From Candidatus Neomarinimicrobiota bacterium (GTDB lineage Bacteria > Fidelibacterota > UBA8477 > JABMPR01): a stretch of 32,805 nt of DNA. The notes under the pieces are model-generated. The model made no database searches. It worked only from the letters and a program-made list of their open reading frames with translations, and was not told the DNA's origin. The DNA lies in NCBI GenBank assembly GCA_034716895.1, contig JAYEKW010000156.1:1-32805 (forward strand). Reading direction: 5' to 3'. Shown piece after piece: positions 1 to 8,008 of this stretch. Each line of letters begins with the position of its first letter. Position 1 is the first letter of the stretch. The translations under genes and the position numbers were made by a program.

Positions 1-2068
1 TAATTGTTACTGGCGAGCTTTCCAGGTTTGAGTTTAATCCAAATGATTCCAGAATTACTTCGGTTTGTCCAGACTCATTTGCGATGACATCAAAATTCAA
101 TGTAGCAAATAGTCCATCAATCATGTTTGAAGTTCCACTGGCTGCTGCAAGCTTGATGGTATTCCCTTCAATTCTGTGTCTTGCCCCAAATCCAATAATA
201 TTTTCTGGATATTCGATGAAATTTGTCTCTCGGGGTGCAAGAACATCTGGATCAAATGTCAGAGTGAAATCATGGGAAAAGATATTTTCACCATTTGTTA
301 TCCTGATTGGAATTCCGATAGTATTTTGAACTTCTGCTTGAACTGTTTCGTCGATATCCAAAGTACCACCAGCTAATAGCTCAGGTACACCCGGGATTGC
401 AGGTAAAGAATCAATACTATCAACTACAAATTGCAGAATAACCGAGGCATCCAGAGGATCAACAACTGAATCAAGATAGACATTGGCATTTGCCCAGGCT
501 TGACAATCAAGTTCTAATGAATCAATTGCATAGAGTAAGATATCAGACGCATCAAGAGCTTGGATAAAACCATTCTCATCTACATCACCATAGTCTGGTA
601 TGGGCTCAATATAGACTGAGCCATTGGTAATATCTGTGACTTCCACATCATTGAACAGGGCATAGTCACAGTTCACGGGAACCGTAGTACAAACCGCACC
701 CGTTACCAGAAATTCCAGATAGCAGAACACACCCTCACCAGTGATCTCATCTGAGCCAGCAAAAGCAGTTTGTAACACACTGCCTGATTCGTTTACTGCC
801 CAGGTCCAGTCTATACCACCGATCATGGTGCCGATTGTGTCGATGCCGATGAATTCGAGGCCTTCTGTGTAGGCGGAGAAGTTGAGTTCGGCGGCGCGGC
901 CACGATTGATTTCTGCCAAGACAGGTAAATTAACTGAAGTACCTACCCTTGCATTAACATTTTCAACAACAACATTGACCTGGGGCCGTTGGTAAAGTAT
1001 TGAGATAGAATTTGAGCCCTCATTAGTTACCACCATATCCAGATGATCATCATTATTAATATCTGCAAAACATACAAATTTTGGATCATCTCCAACGTCA
1101 TATGTACCACCAGAAATGAATTCTCCTGCTACCGTATTCTGAAATATTGAGACACTATTCATAGTTCGACTCACAACAGCCAGGTCAAGCAAGCCATCCC
1201 CGTTCACATCACCCAGGTCAACACCCCACGACGATTCCACTCCTGGAAAATGTTCAACTGGATCATATGTCTGCCCCCCCAGGTTATTAAGGATTGAAAA
1301 TGAGTTGCCTCGATGATTAGATGTGACAATATCAGGTAATCCATCTTGGTTAAGGTCACCAACTTCAACATTATAGCTACCATCGCCTACGCTCATTGTT
1401 ATTGAGGATGCGAAATCGCCATCACCCAGGCCATAGAGGACACAAACATAGTTTGAGCTGCCATTTGAAGTAATTATGTCTAATAATCCATTACCATCCA
1501 GGTCATCAGCAACAATGGAATAGTTACTTCCATAAACAGGATGATGGATCGCATTGGAAAATATACCATCCCCCTGATTTAACAGGATGGACACATTATT
1601 AGATGAACTTTGTACGGTTGCGATGTCAAGATCGCCATCTTGATCAAGATCCGCCATTAAACATCCTTGTACTTGGATTCCAACATCATATACCACCTGC
1701 CCAAGGAAGGAACCATCCCCATTATTTTCAAACACCGATACACTGTTTGACGACTGATTTGAAACTGCCAGATCGATATCTCCATCGAAATCGAGATCCC
1801 CACATGCAATTCCTGATGGAGAATTTCCAGTGTTATATGTTTCTGAAATCAACAATCCTGAACCCACCTCTGATAGAATTATTGAAATTGTGTTGTCAGT
1901 TCCATTACTAACTATGATATCCAATTGATTATCACCATTAAGATCAGCGGTATTAACCGCTCTGGGTCCACTGCCAACAATTAGCTCCTCAGATACCTGA
2001 AATTCCTGACAAAAGGCAATTGAAGTCCCCATTAGCAAAAAAAGTAAAACAATTTCTCTCAATGACAT
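1..2068 (-). CDS. Secreted FG-GAP propeller protein with cohesin-like and dockerin modules (partial, 3' end outside window)
   Basis: I translated this by hand on the minus strand from ATG at 2068; the frame stays open to the window edge (at least 689 residues). A signal peptide of about 19 residues (hydrophobic LFLLMGTSIAF) is followed by seven repeats carrying the FG-GAP/VCBS calcium motif, such as ADLNGDNQLDIIV, GDLDFDGDIDLAV and GDVNGDGLLDLAV. Seven repeats would make one closed seven-bladed propeller. Next comes a cohesin-like beta-sandwich (about residues 360-480), a dockerin-like pair (about 494-552, GDVDENGFIQALDASDILL then VDPLDASVILQFVVDSI), and a second cohesin-like domain (about 565 onward, SHDFTLTFDPDVL). 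The protein should be extracellular or surface-exposed. Its ligand is unknown. The C-terminus, which might hold a sorting signal, is not in the window. Domain names rest on motif recognition only. Confidence 0.85.
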   Translation of the reverse strand, partial: MSLREIVLLFLLMGTSIAFCQEFQVSEELIVGSGPRAVNTADLNGDNQLDIIVSNGTDNTISIILSEVGSGLLISETYNTGNSPSGIACGDLDFDGDIDLAVSNQSSNSVSVFENNGDGSFLGQVVYDVGIQVQGCLMADLDQDGDLDIATVQSSSNNVSILLNQGDGIFSNAIHHPVYGSNYSIVADDLDGNGLLDIITSNGSSNYVCVLYGLGDGDFASSITMSVGDGSYNVEVGDLNQDGLPDIVTSNHRGNSFSILNNLGGQTYDPVEHFPGVESSWGVDLGDVNGDGLLDLAVVSRTMNSVSIFQNTVAGEFISGGTYDVGDDPKFVCFADINNDDHLDMVVTNEGSNSISILYQRPQVNVVVENVNARVGTSVNLPVLAEINRGRAAELNFSAYTEGLEFIGIDTIGTMIGGIDWTWAVNESGSVLQTAFAGSDEITGEGVFCYLEFLVTGAVCTTVPVNCDYALFNDVEVTDITNGSVYIEPIPDYGDVDENGFIQALDASDILLYAIDSLELDCQAWANANVYLDSVVDPLDASVILQFVVDSIDSLPAIPGVPELLAGGTLDIDETVQAEVQNTIGIPIRITNGENIFSHDFTLTFDPDVLAPRETNFIEYPENIIGFGARHRIEGNTIKLAAASGTSNMIDGLFATLNFDVIANESGQTEVILESFGLNSNLESSPVTI

Positions 2069-2074
2069 TTCATT

Positions 2075-2081
2075 CCTCCTT
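2075..2081 (-). promoter_or_regulatory. Strong Shine-Dalgarno that fixes the start at 2068
   Basis: AAGGAGG on the minus strand lies 6 nt before ATG at 2068. Another ATG at 2073 runs into TGA after four codons, so 2068 is the usable start. The near-perfect site shows that this organism uses Shine-Dalgarno initiation. Confidence 0.75.
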
Positions 2082-2185
2082 ATGATTGATAAATTTTCTT
2101 TTGTCTATCAGCATTGGGGAAGAAATCAAAAAACTATCGGAAATAATGTTATGATTTTAGCCTAAGTTACTGTTTGGGCAGATTC

Positions 2186-4519
2186 TCAATAATTAGTCCG
2201 CCATTCGCCATCCTGATAATATTGAATTGGGTTAAGCAGACTCTCAATTGAATCTGCTGAGAAATCCGTGTAAATTGATTTTCCATGATAGGCGTAGTAA
2301 GCATCTGTGGTTATATCAGGGATGCTGGAATTGACTAATTTAAAGTTCTCATTTAGTGTGTAAATAGCATATTGACGCGAGCTAGCATTCCCCACGTAAA
2401 TTTTATACAAATTATTTGACTCGATAGTTACGCTGTACACAGTAAAATGAGCACTTCTTTTCTCCAAAGGAATCCATGACAGTGAAGGGAATCGCAAATA
2501 ATACATATGTTCAGCAATTTTTTTTTCGTTCATGGAAGAATACCTATGAGTTAAAGGATCACTTCCACTTAAATTTTCTCCGGATATGACGCCCACTACT
2601 GGCTCCCTGTCAAACCCATTATGTGTACCCGCAAAGATAATCTCCTTAAATGAATCCCCATCGACGTCATGAAATTGAATCGTATTAAAATGGCCAGCAT
2701 GTGTGTACTCTTGCACATTCTCCCCATTTAAATTCAACTTTGTGAGCACAGCTGGGAAGTATTGCCAATGTTTTTGACCTACCACGATTGAATATTGCTG
2801 ATCCTTGCCCTTCAGAAAGGCTAGTGATATTATGTTATATGGTGGTTCATATGTATACGGCCCAAACTTTATTGCATGGTTCACATTCTTTTCCCATTTG
2901 ATTTTTCCTTTATTGTCAATGAGACTGACTAACCCAGATAATGGAATTTCTCTAGTTTCAACCGCGAACAAAACTTCATTTAGTCCATCGCCATCAATAT
3001 CTTGAACGTCAAAATGAATTTCCTTATCAAAATTTTCAGTAAGTTCTCTATCTGTGGAGCCCAATAGTTCATCGCTAAACATTTGATGGTACCAAAGGGC
3101 TTTCCCGCTACTATTCCTTGCAACAACCGAGACACCTTCGATTGTTAAATTAACCGGATTCAAATCCCGCGTAAACCACCAACTCCCCCACCCAATCCCT
3201 GCGATTAACAGTATAGCTGCCGCATACCTCATGACCTGATTACGGCGGATGTGGGCTTGGGACCACTGCTTGAGAGTGATGATTTGTTTTTGGGTGACAC
3301 GTTGAGAGGTTAGGAGGTTTGAGAGTTCCGTCTCCGCCAGGCTACACCGTGACAAGTGGGAGGTTTGGAGGTTTGGGGGTTGGGATGTTTGAATGTCTGA
3401 ACCCTGAGTTCCCGGAGGGAGTATCGAAGGGTGAGTTCCCGTAGGGAGTATGGAAGGGCGGTCCCTGAGGTCACTCGAAGGGTGGTCCCTGAGGTCACTC
3501 GAAGGGTGGTCCCTGAGGTCACTCGAAGGGTGGGTTTCTGAGTTGATGTCGAGAGTTTCACTATTGGGGGTGGTGACTGAGGATCGAGATCCTTCGTTGC
3601 TCTCAGGATGACTAATTGTGGATAATTTATTTAAGGAAACTTTAATGACATCAGAATTGATTTCCGGATGAACAAAGATCTGAAAGGGAGAACAATAAAA
3701 AGCCTCAATCTTAGCAGGTAAACTCTGCTCAGAAACACCCCTGACCTGGCCATTGACATCAATCCCACCTGTAATGACTGCATTTTGGCTAATTTGATGC
3801 TGGGTGCGTTGAATGGTTGCCTTTTCCATCTGAGCTAACACTGCCAGGCTCATCCCCAAACCAAATGATTCACCTGTGTAGAAATACTCTTTATCAGCGA
3901 ATCCAAACATGACTCGAAATTTTGGAATGTTGCCTGTCCTGCGAATCTTTAACTGCTTTTTAGCAGCACCCACTGCATCCAGAGCCTGATTGTAAAAAGG
4001 GTCACCCATATTGACAGGATAATTGTTGAAGAGAATCAAGTCGTTATCAGCATCACTCCGACGCAGCTCGACCTGAACGGTCAAAGGCTGAATCGTAGCA
4101 TTCCGGATAAGTCCAAACCCCTGGGTCTGTTCCTGCTCCACGAGGGGGATCCATACAGTATCACTGGAAAAACCACTCGTTCCACCCTGTTCTTCTTGAG
4201 ATTTGCCTGATACTTGATTGCTCTCAATTTCAATACCCGTATCCTCCATCATCTGGAGGTAATGCTGCAATCGGTCTAGAAACTCATTGGAGCGAAACTT
4301 CAGCACATCTACTTGGAGAAGTTCAGGGATCTGCTCCTGGACCTCCTGAAAATATGAATAGAAGCGATGGGGTGATGATTGTTGGTCAATCATGCTTAAA
4401 AAGCTGTAGAGGATGCTAAGTTTAAGCCTGGCAGATATCCCACTGCTAAGATAATACTGTAATTCCTTGAATTTCTCCTCGATCTCGCGGAGTGGAATAT
4501 TCTGATTCATCTCACCCAA
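2186..4519 (-). CDS. Membrane-anchored Lon-like (S16) protease-domain protein with C-terminal FG-GAP-like domain
   Basis: A 777-residue protein with no AAA+ module. Residues 1-100 look helical. Residues about 120-290 resemble the Lon proteolytic domain: the nucleophile region TGESFGLGMSLAVL has Ser218, and ITGGIDVNGQVRG followed by LPAKIEAF places Lys270 where Lon has its catalytic Lys, so both dyad residues seem to be present. Residues 300-410 are a low-complexity linker built from DNA repeats. One transmembrane helix (about 432-449, AAAILLIAGIGWGSWWF) follows a basic stretch (HIRRNQVMR), which predicts a cytoplasmic N-terminus and a periplasmic C-terminus. The C-terminal 330 residues contain DIDGDGLNEVLFA and DVDGDSFKEIIFA, which are FG-GAP-like. 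The start overlaps the upstream zinc-finger gene by 8 bp, so the two are probably translationally coupled. Activity and substrate are unknown. Confidence 0.8.
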   Translation of the reverse strand: MGEMNQNIPLREIEEKFKELQYYLSSGISARLKLSILYSFLSMIDQQSSPHRFYSYFQEVQEQIPELLQVDVLKFRSNEFLDRLQHYLQMMEDTGIEIESNQVSGKSQEEQGGTSGFSSDTVWIPLVEQEQTQGFGLIRNATIQPLTVQVELRRSDADNDLILFNNYPVNMGDPFYNQALDAVGAAKKQLKIRRTGNIPKFRVMFGFADKEYFYTGESFGLGMSLAVLAQMEKATIQRTQHQISQNAVITGGIDVNGQVRGVSEQSLPAKIEAFYCSPFQIFVHPEINSDVIKVSLNKLSTISHPESNEGSRSSVTTPNSETLDINSETHPSSDLRDHPSSDLRDHPSSDLRDRPSILPTGTHPSILPPGTQGSDIQTSQPPNLQTSHLSRCSLAETELSNLLTSQRVTQKQIITLKQWSQAHIRRNQVMRYAAAILLIAGIGWGSWWFTRDLNPVNLTIEGVSVVARNSSGKALWYHQMFSDELLGSTDRELTENFDKEIHFDVQDIDGDGLNEVLFAVETREIPLSGLVSLIDNKGKIKWEKNVNHAIKFGPYTYEPPYNIISLAFLKGKDQQYSIVVGQKHWQYFPAVLTKLNLNGENVQEYTHAGHFNTIQFHDVDGDSFKEIIFAGTHNGFDREPVVGVISGENLSGSDPLTHRYSSMNEKKIAEHMYYLRFPSLSWIPLEKRSAHFTVYSVTIESNNLYKIYVGNASSRQYAIYTLNENFKLVNSSIPDITTDAYYAYHGKSIYTDFSADSIESLLNPIQYYQDGEWRTNY
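3405..3458. repeat. Two tandem 27-bp repeats inside the Lon-like gene
   Basis: Copies at 3405-3431 and 3432-3458 (TGAGTTCCCGKAGGGAGTAT followed by SGAAGGG) differ at two positions. The length is a multiple of three, so the frame is kept. They encode the PSILPTGTH / PSILPPGTQ part of the linker. The 24-bp array begins one base after the second copy. Confidence 0.85.
3460..3531. repeat. Three perfect tandem 24-bp repeats inside the Lon-like gene
   Basis: The unit GGTCCCTGAGGTCACTCGAA + GGGT occurs without mismatch at 3460-3483, 3484-3507 and 3508-3531. It encodes SSDLRDHP repeated in the Lon-like protein. The core CCTGAGGTCACTCGAAGG is the same kind of CCTGAG...CGAAGG element found between genes at 5625 and 32688, so a normally intergenic repeat is being translated here. 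Confidence 0.9.
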
Positions 4520-5393
4520 AAATAATGACGCGTATTTGCTGATCAGGCTTTACATCATGAAAAACAGCAACACCTCTGGTAACCTCACCAATTCTGGAGG
4601 GTTGGCTCTCTTTTTCAGCAATTATTTGGACCTTCTGCTTCCCCTCTGCTATTTGTGATGTGTCAAGCCGTAGCACAAGCTTATAGGTCTCCCCTTCTGG
4701 TTGGAATTCCACATAGATATGTTCATTACACTGATTTTCTACCAGGATTTCACCCTGTCCGATACGCTCCCTCCATTTCATTTCCAGAATAGAGAGATCA
4801 AACTCAGCTCGAGGGGTGTGAATCGTAACTTTGAGATCCTTCGTCTGAGGTAATTCAAGGGAACCTAGATTGATACGACCAAATTGATCTGTGATTAGTT
4901 CGCGTTGACCCGGCGTTATGGTCACTGGTACATTTTTTACTTTTTGGTCATCATCTGCAATGAGATGCAGGGAGATATCCTGGGTCTGAATATCTTCGAT
5001 GATCCGGATTAGTATAGCACCATCATCAGCGCTTAGTACACCATGGTTCTGATACCGCGTTTGAGGGTCTGGGCTTGACGTATCACCCGCCCGCATTTGT
5101 ATCCGCGGAAACTGTTTTTTCGCTGTATCATTTTCCTCCCGGTAGCCTGCAATGATACAAAACTTATTTTCAGATCCACCTGCCTTTGAAGTGGCAAGTG
5201 TATCAATCATTTGTTTTGGTATGCTGATAAACTGTTCGTCAGCTTGTCGAAATTGCTCCAATAGGTTTTCATACTGTTCTGTACAGAAGCTGCATTGATC
5301 CAGGTGTTGTTGGATATTTACAGGAACCGGCATATTGCGCAGCTTATTCAGAGCTGATTTTTCTAGCAGACTTATCGTTATGCAGCTACTCAT
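4512..5393 (-). CDS. ZAS-type zinc-finger (anti-sigma-like) protein with beta-sandwich C-terminus
   Basis: A 293-residue protein. Cys4 plus His30-x3-Cys34-x2-Cys37 (IQQHLDQCSFC) matches the zinc-binding anti-sigma (ZAS) pattern C...HxxxCxxC, with a helical stretch after it (YENLLEQFRQADEQF). Residues about 135-200 look like a small beta domain with the TDQFGRINLGSLEL pattern seen in carboxypeptidase-regulatory-like folds. The rest is strand-rich and ends in VRVIIFG-like sequence. There is no signal peptide or membrane helix, so it is cytoplasmic. It overlaps the next gene (Lon-like) by 8 bp. Upstream lies 323 bp of repeat-rich DNA and then the putative divergent sigma gene. A role as inhibitor of that protein is inferred from motif and order. 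ATG at 5393 has no clear Shine-Dalgarno. Confidence 0.75.
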   Translation of the reverse strand: MSSCITISLLEKSALNKLRNMPVPVNIQQHLDQCSFCTEQYENLLEQFRQADEQFISIPKQMIDTLATSKAGGSENKFCIIAGYREENDTAKKQFPRIQMRAGDTSSPDPQTRYQNHGVLSADDGAILIRIIEDIQTQDISLHLIADDDQKVKNVPVTITPGQRELITDQFGRINLGSLELPQTKDLKVTIHTPRAEFDLSILEMKWRERIGQGEILVENQCNEHIYVEFQPEGETYKLVLRLDTSQIAEGKQKVQIIAEKESQPSRIGEVTRGVAVFHDVKPDQQIRVIIFG

Positions 5394-5445
5394 TGTTGAT
5401 GCCTAGATTATCAATACCAAGGTTGAGGAGTATATCTCTTAGAGA

Positions 5446-5464
5446 GACAAGGCAGTGCCTTGTC
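5446..5464. repeat. Perfect GACAAGGCA palindrome, partial second copy at 5538-5550
   Basis: GACAAGGCA-G-TGCCTTGTC is a perfect 9+1+9 palindrome. GCAGTGCCTTGTC recurs at 5538-5550 with a degenerate left arm (GAGTCAAAGCA), so there are two copies about 86 bp apart. They lie 50-160 bp upstream of the zinc-finger gene. They look like a dispersed palindromic element rather than an operator, although an operator cannot be excluded. Confidence 0.7.
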
Positions 5465-5643
5465 GTTACAATGTTTACCACTCTATTGATCTTCATTGCG
5501 TTCTATGCCTCGGTGCAGGATCAGATAGAGAGTCAAAGCAGTGCCTTGTCTTTACCATATGACTTCTGCCTGTTATACTTATCATCAACCTATAAAAAAC
5601 TCTGCGCCATTTTGACAGGTGGTTCCTGAGCTTAGCCGAAGGG

Positions 5644-5698
5644 CTCAATGCAACGCTCTGCGTGCTCTGACTGCCCCGATTGTAACATCGGGGCGAGA
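5644..5698. repeat. Dispersed hairpin element, copy A
   Basis: The left part at 5644-5676 matches 16803-16835 almost base for base (shared core CAACGCTCTGCG). It continues into a perfect 8-bp stem, GCCCCGAT-TGTAAC-ATCGGGGC (5673-5694), and ends in GGGCGAGA, as copy B does. The hairpin arms differ between copies. The element lies 19 bp after the stop of the putative sigma gene and has no T-run, so it is not a classical intrinsic terminator. Confidence 0.7.
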
Positions 5699-5716
5699 TA
5701 TATTTTCTTATTGCCA

Positions 5717-6826
5717 TCATTGATCCTCTATCCTCATTGGCTCAGTATTCGGAAAATCGTGTTCATATTGATGTTGCAGCTCTTTTTTACCCAGCTTGAT
5801 CAGGTATTCCAGACGGCCTCGGTGAATTTTCCATATCGCCGATTTCATTTCACTAAATCCGGAGTTGACCTTGTATTCCGGCAGTTTTCCAGCGTAGCCA
5901 TCCATGAGCAGATCTTCAAAGTATTGATCAAGAATCTCAGTATAAATGTTTGCCTCATTTTGATCTATTTTGGATTTCTCAACAAAACGCTGGTTTATCT
6001 CATAGCGGAAGAAGGTTTTTATGCGGTCCGTATAAACCTCCTGATCTGTTTGGGATATTTCATAATTCTCAGAGTTTTCTAGAGTTGAACCAGCATATTC
6101 AGTTTCAAAGGATAAGGTTTTAAGACCCATGAGGTATTTCAATAATTTGTAAAGATCACTACGAGATATAAAGTGCCGATGATCGTCTTCTTGTTTTAGT
6201 TCGCTCAAAAAATCTCGCACAATACCAGGGAGTGTGTCATGGTCTTTTCTGCTATTTTCAAGCATGAATAAAGCATTGTCCCAAACTATCTCTGGTTTTG
6301 ATGGGTTAAAATCGTCAGGAAATACTGTTTTACCAGATTCATTTTGTAGATAGAAATAATCTTCATCCCAATGCTTAGCCAATTTGATTTCCGGATCTCG
6401 CTTATGAACCAATGACAGATTGCGATATATCCGGGCACCAGATGGATCATTTTGCTGAAATGCTCTAGCCAGGGACTGTTTGGTATGGGCCACAACCAGC
6501 CGTCTGGTCATGAATAGGGCTTCATCCTCATCAGCCTTGATTTGATCCTGAAGGGGCTCAAAATATTGGATCAGTTTATAAAATATGCCCTTGTCATCCC
6601 GGGCAAACAACTCGGCAATTGAATCCAGCGCAAGCTGCTGCATCTTAGCTTCATCAGCTCTATCATATTCAGAACCCAGCTTGCCTGCTTTTCTCCTGGA
6701 GAATAGATAAGCTGTTGATAGTGATGCACAGTACCGGATATAGAGATTCAGTTCTGATTGTGATAGATCAGATTTCAAGATTTTTAGAATTAAACGTAGG
6801 AGTTGGTTCGTGTTCAGCACCCGCAA
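5717..6826 (-). CDS. Putative highly divergent sigma factor-like protein
   Basis: A 369-residue soluble protein with no family I can name firmly. The N-terminal 80 residues are helical and contain DEAKMQQLALDSIAELFARD, which resembles sigma region 2 (the DLAQDAI..LF pattern). A middle block VHKRDP follows SLARAFQQNDPSGARIYRNL. The C-terminal FSEMKSAIWKIHRGRLEYL looks like a helix-turn-helix followed by a basic helix, as in sigma region 4. Two genes downstream are a ZAS-type zinc-finger protein and a Lon-like membrane protein, which fits a regulatory role. The reading frame opens with TTG directly after the TGA stop of the upstream ATPase and in the same frame; GTG two codons later is an alternative start. 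The sigma assignment is inference, with roughly even odds. Confidence 0.55.
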   Translation of the reverse strand: MRVLNTNQLLRLILKILKSDLSQSELNLYIRYCASLSTAYLFSRRKAGKLGSEYDRADEAKMQQLALDSIAELFARDDKGIFYKLIQYFEPLQDQIKADEDEALFMTRRLVVAHTKQSLARAFQQNDPSGARIYRNLSLVHKRDPEIKLAKHWDEDYFYLQNESGKTVFPDDFNPSKPEIVWDNALFMLENSRKDHDTLPGIVRDFLSELKQEDDHRHFISRSDLYKLLKYLMGLKTLSFETEYAGSTLENSENYEISQTDQEVYTDRIKTFFRYEINQRFVEKSKIDQNEANIYTEILDQYFEDLLMDGYAGKLPEYKVNSGFSEMKSAIWKIHRGRLEYLIKLGKKELQHQYEHDFPNTEPMRIEDQ

Positions 6827-8002
6827 TCACTCTCTTTCTATGAGTAGGGATGAAATAAAGTTGTGAATATTAATAACTCTGACCATTTCATTAAGCTGAT
6901 AACTTTCCCCCTTTGGTACAACAACATAATTCTCTTTTGATTCGATGCTTTTAAACGCCTCTGTATTTCCTTTAGTCAGTGTTGGTGAATCTGAGAATTT
7001 AAACTCTAATGCATACTTTACTGATCCACTCCTGGATAATACTAAATCGCACTCTGCCCCATCATGAGTTCTATAAAAGGCGGCTTCATAGTGGTTCTGT
7101 ACGACTCCCATTATCTGAGAAATGCAATACCCTTCCCATGAATTCCCCATTGAAGGGTGACCAAACAGCTCTTCTAAAGACCCGATACTGAGCAGCTGAT
7201 GAAGAATGCCACTATCTTGTAAAAAAAATTTTGGAGATTTGACCAACTTCTTTTTGAAATTTGAAAAATGCGGATTTAACCTTCTGATTAAAAATGCCTG
7301 TTCAAAAAAGTCGACATATCTTCGAACCGTATTTATAGAAATGCCCAGTGACGATGACAATGCTGAAAATTTTATAATATTACCGTGAGTATGAGCCAAC
7401 ATCATCCATAATCGTCGAAGTAGAAGCGGCTCTGCGGAGAGCCCCAATAGTCTTAAATCTCTTTCTAAATAGCTCGTCACAAAATTTGCGATCCACTTCT
7501 GAGCCAGATTATCATTCGGTGCAAACAGAGCTTTTGGGAATCCCCCTCTGAACCAATGAGATTCAAGTGATATGAAAGGCGGGAGTTCTTGGTCCGCGAA
7601 GGGGTGAATAACGACATAGGCAATCCTCCCGGCAAGACTCTCTGTACTTTGCTGAATCAAATCTGGAGATGCTGAACCTGTAATGATAAACTGGCAGCTA
7701 TCACCAGTTTGATCCACTAGTGCTCTCAATAAAGGGAACAGCTCCGGTTTACGTTGAATCTCGTCAATAATGACGCACTGATTTTTAAATCTGCTAAGAT
7801 ACAGTTCTGCTCTTCCAAGTTTATTCAAATCGGAATTTAATTCCAGGTCAAGGTAATGAGTTTGTTTACCTGTTCTGGTCTGAATCATTTTACATAGCGT
7901 TGTTTTGCCAACTTGTCTGGCTCCAATTAGCCCAACTACCGGGAAATAGGAGCACAAATTTGAAATCTCAAGCTCACAATAACGTTTATACGGTGGTTTC
8001 AT
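6827..8002 (-). CDS. AAA ATPase, AAA_14/DUF4143 family
   Basis: A 391-residue protein. Walker A is GARQVGKTT (residues 27-35, Lys33), Walker B is VIIDEIQ (77-83), and the sensor strand is FIITGSAS (105-112). The C-terminal DUF4143-type half contains ECDLVL and, 12 residues on, ALEFKFS, the D...ExK arrangement of a PD-(D/E)XK-like fold. Families of this kind are scattered, often horizontally moved, and mostly of unknown function. It has a good promoter with a perfect inverted repeat immediately upstream, so it can be expressed apart from the groES operon, which ends in a terminator. Its TGA stop abuts the next reading frame. The bases before ATG 8002 contain no Shine-Dalgarno, and the predicted -10 box is only 6 nt away, which suggests a leaderless transcript. 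Confidence 0.85.
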   Translation of the reverse strand: MKPPYKRYCELEISNLCSYFPVVGLIGARQVGKTTLCKMIQTRTGKQTHYLDLELNSDLNKLGRAELYLSRFKNQCVIIDEIQRKPELFPLLRALVDQTGDSCQFIITGSASPDLIQQSTESLAGRIAYVVIHPFADQELPPFISLESHWFRGGFPKALFAPNDNLAQKWIANFVTSYLERDLRLLGLSAEPLLLRRLWMMLAHTHGNIIKFSALSSSLGISINTVRRYVDFFEQAFLIRRLNPHFSNFKKKLVKSPKFFLQDSGILHQLLSIGSLEELFGHPSMGNSWEGYCISQIMGVVQNHYEAAFYRTHDGAECDLVLSRSGSVKYALEFKFSDSPTLTKGNTEAFKSIESKENYVVVPKGESYQLNEMVRVINIHNFISSLLIERE

Positions 8003-8008
8003 GGAGCA

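Larger units (their letters stand above)
5394..5716. other. Gene-free stretch made mostly of short dispersed repeats
   Basis: These 323 bases separate the putative sigma gene from the zinc-finger gene. They hold two GACAAGGCA-type palindromes, a CCTGAGCTTAGCCGAAGG element at 5625-5642, and a hairpin element at 5644-5698. Short reading frames here cross the repeats and show no protein-like features. Any promoter for the zinc-finger gene would have to lie in this stretch, but I cannot point to one. Confidence 0.7.

Noticed and set aside
1603-1911. 102-residue plus-strand frame
   Set aside because: It is antisense to the propeller gene; the minus strand shows repeated FG-GAP motifs through the same bases.
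3460-3531. Possible CRISPR-like array
   Set aside because: The repeats are contiguous without unique spacers and lie inside a coding frame.
3310-3561. 83-residue minus-strand frame with LRVTSGTT repeats
   Set aside because: It is a shadow of the Lon-like gene; the tandem DNA repeats are multiples of three and keep other frames open.
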